From Gemmatimonadota bacterium (lineage in GTDB: Bacteria; Gemmatimonadota; Gemmatimonadetes; Gemmatimonadales; Gemmatimonadaceae), in NCBI GenBank assembly GCA_014192065.1, contig BJHH01000001.1, forward strand, positions 62,001 to 126,000: DNA of 64,000 nt. Reading direction: 5' to 3'. Below are positions 60,022 through 64,000 of the stretch, piece by piece (the first letter of the stretch is position 1; every line of letters begins with the position of its first letter). The translations under genes were made by a program, and so were the position numbers. Under the pieces are notes generated by a model. That model made no database searches, was not told the DNA's origin, and saw only the letters and a program-made list of their open reading frames with translations.

Positions 60022-61584
60022 TCAGTTGCCCGGGCAGAGCGGTGCTCGCGACACCATGCCAGTGGTCGGCGCCGGTCTGACCTCGAGAAACTGCACCTGC
60101 GGCGGAGTCGTTGGCGCGAGCGTGATCGACACGAGGAGGTCGCCGCGTGCACATGGCAGGATCCACTGTCCGCGGAGCGCGTTCTCGACGTAGGCAAACC
60201 CCGTTCCTGCTTGGCATGCGCCGACTTGCGCGCGGAGCGCCGCGACGTCCGCCGCGCGCCGGTCGATCGACCGGTCGAGGAAGAGATTCTCTGCCGCGAG
60301 CGACCTGGCCAGTGTGTCATCCCAGTTCAACACGAGGCGCGTGACCTGGTCTCTCGCAATGACCAACGCCGGTGCCGGGACCGCCATCCGCGGCTGCAGG
60401 GCGCCCGTCTGCGCGAGCGCGGCCATGGCCGCATCGATTGGCGCACCCCACCCGGAGTAGGTGCGATTGCCGAACGCGATGATCCCAATGCCGTATTCCG
60501 GTAACCAGCGCATCTGCGACCCGAATCCTGGCAGTCCGCCACTGTGCGCGACGATATGCGCGAAGAGGCAGTTCGTGGACACGCGCAGTCCGTATCCGTA
60601 GCCGCCGGTGTTCAGTTGGAGCGCTCCCGTGGCACTGCGCACGACCGACGATGCTCCTGGGCGCGAAAGCTGTTGCATTTCGCGCAGCGACGATCGTCGA
60701 ACCGGGCCGGTCTCTACGCCGTCGCGCGGTGGCCAGGCCGCGAGATACGCCGAGACGTAGGCGCCGAGATCGCTCAATGAGGTGAGCATGCCACCCATCG
60801 CGCCGAAACTACCGTCGGGCAACTGGGCCTCCTCCTTCCACTGGTCGTCTTCCCACCGGTAGCCGTGTGCGAGTCGGTTCGCCGGCACCGAGGTTGGCGA
60901 GAGCGTCGTCGAGCGCATACCGAGCGGGCGAAGGATGTGCGTGGCGACGTACTCGTTGTAGGGCATCCCAGATACGCGGGTGACGATGCGGCCGAGGATG
61001 GCGAAGCCGTAGTTCGAATACTCGTACGCGATGCCGGGTGCATTCGAGAACGGAATGCCGCGGGTGATCATCTGCGAGAGCTCGTCGTCGGTGCGTGCGA
61101 GCTGCTGGTCGCCCCACGGATTGTCTTCCGGAAATCCCTCGGCGTGCGACAGCAGGTGACGGATCGTGATCTTCGGCGAGTCGGTTGTCGGGTACCTAAG
61201 GCCCGCCAGCTCAGGCACATAGCGCTCCGCCGGGTCATCAAGCGAGAGCTTGCCCGCGTCGCGCAACGCAAGAATAGACATCGCCGTGAAACTCTTGGTC
61301 ATTGAGGCGATGCGGAACACGGTGTTGGAGTCCACCGGCGATTTCGATGGCACCTCGCGAAAGCCGGTGACACCGATGTGGGCGAGCCGGCCGTCGATGA
61401 TGACACCCCACGCCGCGCCCGGGATGTGCTCGCGTGTGGTGAATTCGCGCATGATGCGGTCGACGGCGGGCAGCGCGGCCCGGAGTTTCGCGTCGCGCGC
61501 CGCGTCGGTGAAGGACTGTGCGGCGGCAAGGTGCGGAAGCGCGGTGGCGAGGACGCAGTAAACGAATAAGCGTGCGGGGCTCAT
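60022..61584 (-). CDS. Exported class C beta-lactamase-family serine hydrolase
   Basis: A 520-residue exported penicillin-binding-fold hydrolase. Seen from ATG 61584: signal peptide about 1-23; S94-M-T-K97 (SxxK), Y189-S-N191 (YxN) and HSG near residue 347. A C-terminal extension of about 130 residues (RSLAAENLFLDRSIDRRAAD, a lipocalin-like tail) follows. Such proteins act as D-aminopeptidases, esterases or peptidoglycan enzymes. The start overlaps the stop of the NTF2-like gene as ATGA. Confidence 0.9.
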   Translation of the reverse strand: MSPARLFVYCVLATALPHLAAAQSFTDAARDAKLRAALPAVDRIMREFTTREHIPGAAWGVIIDGRLAHIGVTGFREVPSKSPVDSNTVFRIASMTKSFTAMSILALRDAGKLSLDDPAERYVPELAGLRYPTTDSPKITIRHLLSHAEGFPEDNPWGDQQLARTDDELSQMITRGIPFSNAPGIAYEYSNYGFAILGRIVTRVSGMPYNEYVATHILRPLGMRSTTLSPTSVPANRLAHGYRWEDDQWKEEAQLPDGSFGAMGGMLTSLSDLGAYVSAYLAAWPPRDGVETGPVRRSSLREMQQLSRPGASSVVRSATGALQLNTGGYGYGLRVSTNCLFAHIVAHSGGLPGFGSQMRWLPEYGIGIIAFGNRTYSGWGAPIDAAMAALAQTGALQPRMAVPAPALVIARDQVTRLVLNWDDTLARSLAAENLFLDRSIDRRAADVAALRAQVGACQAGTGFAYVENALRGQWILPCARGDLLVSITLAPTTPPQVQFLEVRPAPTTGMVSRAPLCPGN

Positions 61585-61970
61585 GAGTGCAGTTGTCGTT
61601 GGTAATCGGCGGCGTCGAAAAAGCCGAGTGAGTGAACGATCAGGCCGTCGGTGTCGAACGTCCATTCTTCGTGTCCGCTAATGCGAACGCGTCTGCCGGT
61701 GCCGCCGGGGCCAGTATGTGTACCGGTCAACGTCCACGCGTAGATGGTCTTGTCGTCGTGGACGGAGAGGCTGTCCATCGTGACGACCAGGTCGGGGAAC
61801 GCGGTCATGAACGACTGCGCCGATTCGGCGATCGCGGCGCGGCCGACCGCCGGGGTGCCGCCGTTAATCGTCAGCGAGCCATGCTCGGCGGCGTGGCCGG
61901 CGACGCGCGCGGCGTTCTGGCTGCACCACGCGGCGGTGTACTGCGTGGCCAGTGCGGTCAGATCTTTCAT
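61581..61970 (-). CDS. NTF2/SnoaL-fold protein
   Basis: A 129-residue small cone-shaped-fold protein of the SnoaL/ester-cyclase-like type. Seen: [39 protein letters not shown] and [19 protein letters not shown]. No enzyme can be named. Both ends overlap neighbours by 4 bases (ATGA with the 61-aa gene before it and with the class C hydrolase after it), so three genes are translationally linked. Confidence 0.85.
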   Translation of the reverse strand: MKDLTALATQYTAAWCSQNAARVAGHAAEHGSLTINGGTPAVGRAAIAESAQSFMTAFPDLVVTMDSLSVHDDKTIYAWTLTGTHTGPGGTGRRVRISGHEEWTFDTDGLIVHSLGFFDAADYQRQLHS

Positions 61971-62152
61971 TGTTCGTCGGAGGAACTGCTCCAGCCGTAC
62001 GATTTCACGGACTCGCCGCGTTTACGTGGTTGCGTCACCTTGCGCGAGGCTTTCGCATCCTTGGCGGTGCCCGGACCCCCGGCCTTTGGTGCCTTGGGCT
62101 TGGGGCCGCCTTTTCCAGGCTGGCGCTCCCGACCCTTCTTTCCACCCTTCAT
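61967..62152 (-). CDS. 61-aa highly basic, disordered small protein
   Basis: A Lys/Gly/Pro/Ala-rich protein ([15 protein letters not shown]...[14 protein letters not shown]) with an acidic/serine tail SSSSDEQ. It is too short and biased to be placed in a family; it would bind nucleic acid or be a ribosome-linked protein (inference). ATG 62152 has a textbook AGGAG (62164-62160) with a 7-base spacer, and its stop overlaps the NTF2-like start. It opens a six-gene minus-strand run. Confidence 0.65.
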   Translation of the reverse strand: MKGGKKGRERQPGKGGPKPKAPKAGGPGTAKDAKASRKVTQPRKRGESVKSYGWSSSSDEQ

Positions 62153-62365
62153 CTGCGGACTCCTGTTGGAGCAAACGACGAGGTGTACCGCGTGATCCCC
62201 GAGACGAATTGCCTGCTGCCTTTCGCCTGCCCCAATCATACCGCTGACGGCGTTGAGCCGTATGCACCGTGGGTCGAATCCGCTAGATTTCACCTCTGCC
62301 CCAGCAGGTCGTTTGTTGGGGCCGCCGTGGCCAATCCGCCGGGCCGTATCCAGCACACCCATCAG

Positions 62366-63907
62366 ATGACTGACACCGATCACACGCTCCTCGGCCGTAT
62401 TCGGGACGCGACCTCGGTTCTCGAACAGATTGTCGAGAATCGCGAACTCCTCGTGGGAATTCCTGTGGACGACCGCAAACGCCTTGCGATGGCCGCGGGA
62501 CGTGTGTCGCGTCCTGAGGCCATTGAACGGCGCCGCGTCGTCAAGCTGTCCAAGCAGATCAAGCGCCAGACCGAAGTGCGGGTGGAAGAACAGGTCCTCG
62601 CCGAGTCCGGGATCCGGAAACTCCGCCGCAAGGCCGTGTTCGCGGCGCCAAATATTTTCCCGCCATCCGATTTCAGCCAGGAGACGGTTGGGGGCGATCC
62701 GGACTTTCGTGAAGTCGTGGAACCGCAGGTCTGCTACTCGTGCAAGCAGCGGTACACCACGATCCATCACTTCTATGACCAACTCTGCCCGACCTGCGCC
62801 GCCTTCAACTTGGCCAAGCGCACGGAGTCGGCCGATCTGCGGGGACGCGTCGCGCTGCTCACCGGTGGCCGCGTCAAGATCGGGTTTCAGGCCGGGCTCA
62901 AGCTGCTCCGCGCGGGCTGCCAGCTCATCGTCACCACGCGATTCCCGCGCGACTCGGCGGCGCGCTACGCGGCGGAACCGGATTTCGGCGAATGGGGCGA
63001 TCGGCTCGAGGTCTTTGGACTCGACCTGCGCCATACGCCGAGCGTCGAAGCCTTTTGCCGGGAACTGCTGCACACGCGGAGCCGGCTCGACTTCATCATC
63101 AACAACGCCTGCCAGACAGTGCGTCGCCCGCCGCAGTTCTATGAGCACATGATGGAGGGCGAAACGGCGTCGCTGTCCACGATGCCCGAGCCGGTGCGCA
63201 AGCTGCTCGGTTCGTATGAAGGGTTGCGTGGCTATCACATGATTCCCGAGGGCGGAAATCTGCCGGCGCCGCTCGAACGCACGCTATCTGACGTCGCCGG
63301 GCTCACCCACGCGGCGCAGCTCTCGCAACTGCCGCTCTTGCCTGGGGAACGCGAGGCGCAGAAGGCGCTTTTTCCCGAGGGCCAGCTCGACCAGGACCTC
63401 CAGCAGATCGACCTGCGAGACCGCAACTCGTGGCGGTTGATGCTGGCCGAAGTGCCAGCCGTCGAACTCCTCGAAGTGCAGCTCGTGAACGCCGTGGCGC
63501 CCTTCATCATCAACGGGCGGCTCAAGGCCCTCATGCTGCGCACGGCCGAGCACGACAAACACATTGTCAATGTCTCGGCGGTCGAAGGCCAATTCTACAG
63601 AAAGCATAAGACCACACGGCACCCGCACACGAACATGGCGAAGGCTGCGCTGAACATGATGACGCGCACCTCGGCAGCCGAATACCAGGTAGACGGTATT
63701 CACATGAATGCGGTGGATACGGGCTGGGTCACGGACGAAGATCCCGCCGAACTTGCCGCTGCGAAAACCGCCGAACATCGGTTCCATCCGCCGCTCGACA
63801 TCGTAGACGGTGCGGCGCGAATCGTGGATCCGATCATCGCGGGATTCAACACCGGCGAACACATTTGGGGTCGGTTTCTGAAAGACTACAAGCCGACCGA
63901 TTGGTAG
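62366..63907 (+). CDS. Large SDR-family protein with Cys4 module and altered active site
   Basis: A 513-residue cytoplasmic protein. Seen: an N-terminal helical region (1-115); a Cys4 module CYSCKQRY...CPTC with C123, C126, C141 and C144 and two histidines between; then a Rossmann domain beginning [17 protein letters not shown] with FIINNACQT and NVSAVEGQF. The catalytic YxxxK is replaced by T422-N-M-A-K426 (HTNMAKAAL), with Ser intact. The start at ATG 62366 has no good ribosome binding site. It may be a reductase with a different proton donor, or a regulator using the fold. Confidence 0.82.
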   Translation: MTDTDHTLLGRIRDATSVLEQIVENRELLVGIPVDDRKRLAMAAGRVSRPEAIERRRVVKLSKQIKRQTEVRVEEQVLAESGIRKLRRKAVFAAPNIFPPSDFSQETVGGDPDFREVVEPQVCYSCKQRYTTIHHFYDQLCPTCAAFNLAKRTESADLRGRVALLTGGRVKIGFQAGLKLLRAGCQLIVTTRFPRDSAARYAAEPDFGEWGDRLEVFGLDLRHTPSVEAFCRELLHTRSRLDFIINNACQTVRRPPQFYEHMMEGETASLSTMPEPVRKLLGSYEGLRGYHMIPEGGNLPAPLERTLSDVAGLTHAAQLSQLPLLPGEREAQKALFPEGQLDQDLQQIDLRDRNSWRLMLAEVPAVELLEVQLVNAVAPFIINGRLKALMLRTAEHDKHIVNVSAVEGQFYRKHKTTRHPHTNMAKAALNMMTRTSAAEYQVDGIHMNAVDTGWVTDEDPAELAAAKTAEHRFHPPLDIVDGAARIVDPIIAGFNTGEHIWGRFLKDYKPTDW

Positions 63908-63954
63908 TCGGCGGCCCACCGAATGCGGGCCAAGGCATCACGGTGCGGAATTCT

Positions 63955-63983
63955 CTGGCAAATTACCGTCGCCCTGATACAAT
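63955..63983 (+). promoter_or_regulatory. Sigma-70-like promoter at the window edge
   Basis: CTGGCA (63955-63960), 17 bases, TACAAT (63978-63983). Transcription would begin near 63990, next to GTGCGCGAAC at 63991-64000, which may open a gene outside the window with almost no leader. Confidence 0.45.
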
Positions 63984-64000
63984 TCCCGTCGTGCGCGAAC

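Noticed and set aside
60022-61584. AmpC-type resistance call for the class C fold protein
   Set aside because: Long C-terminal extension and broad family; D-aminopeptidase or esterase roles are equally likely.
62153-63238. Minus-strand frame extending upstream of the 61-aa gene
   Set aside because: Antisense to the SDR-type gene with no family sequence. Only the last 61 codons have their own ribosome binding site.

Overview
The window is high-GC bacterial DNA with no rRNA, tRNA, CRISPR array or transposase that I could see. The gene set points to Gemmatimonadota (probably Gemmatimonadaceae), as inference: two very large sortilin/BNR-repeat proteins, several exported M28 peptidases, an S9 peptidase, a DUF5117-type metalloprotease, a DUF885 protein, a penicillin-acylase-family enzyme, DinB and DUF305 proteins, and Gly/Arg-rich inserts in many exported proteins. 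A relative such as an Acidobacteriota lineage cannot be excluded without a marker gene.

Layout. 1-9.1 kb: a glutamate-carboxypeptidase-like M28 enzyme, a sortilin-like protein, GluQ-RS, an M19 dipeptidase and, divergently, a FecR-like membrane protein. 9.1-18.5 kb, minus strand: carbonic anhydrase, an FKBP lipoprotein, a membrane protein, a second sortilin-like protein, a TlpA lipoprotein translationally coupled to a Cys-motif sialidase-like protein, OsmC, DinB, a histidine phosphatase and glutathione peroxidase. 18.6-21.4 kb, plus strand: a compact three-gene flavin electron-transfer operon (stalked FMN carrier, ApbE flavin transferase, RnfD/NqrB-like membrane protein) behind a 19-bp tandem repeat. 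21.4-31.2 kb, minus strand: a zinc metalloprotease bracketed by two nearly identical 122-bp palindromic repeats, an acylase, a DUF885 protein, a pyridoxamine-oxidase-like protein and an NmrA/DUF2867 reductase. 31.3-43 kb: a PQQ sugar dehydrogenase, S9 peptidase, VOC protein, soxCD pair, TonB-type receptor and M28 lipoprotein. 43-54.3 kb: cyanophycinase-like peptidase, M28 peptidase, DUF4399, serine hydrolase, rhomboid, a kinase/TPR remnant, a PQQ dehydrogenase with an inserted cytochrome c, a SET methyltransferase, and a DUF305/LVIVD pair. 54.4-64 kb: RidA, a BaiN-like flavoprotein, a DEAD-box helicase, a six-gene minus-strand run (61-aa basic protein, NTF2-like, class C serine hydrolase, amidase, DHCW cupin, DUF5808-like ORF), and divergently an unusual SDR protein with a Cys4 module.

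How the genes fit together (inference). Most products are exported and either cut peptides or amides or oxidise small substrates at the periplasm: five or more peptidases, three acylase/amidase/beta-lactamase-fold hydrolases, two PQQ dehydrogenases, sulfite dehydrogenase and a flavin carrier. That fits a scavenging heterotroph on proteinaceous and cell-wall debris, with periplasmic dehydrogenases feeding the respiratory chain. The most unusual items are the flavinylation operon with its tandem operator-like repeat, the palindromic repeat pair round the metalloprotease, the CxCC sialidase/TlpA couple, the Gly/Arg inserts shared by unrelated exported enzymes, and a 61-aa basic protein with a strong ribosome binding site at the head of an operon.
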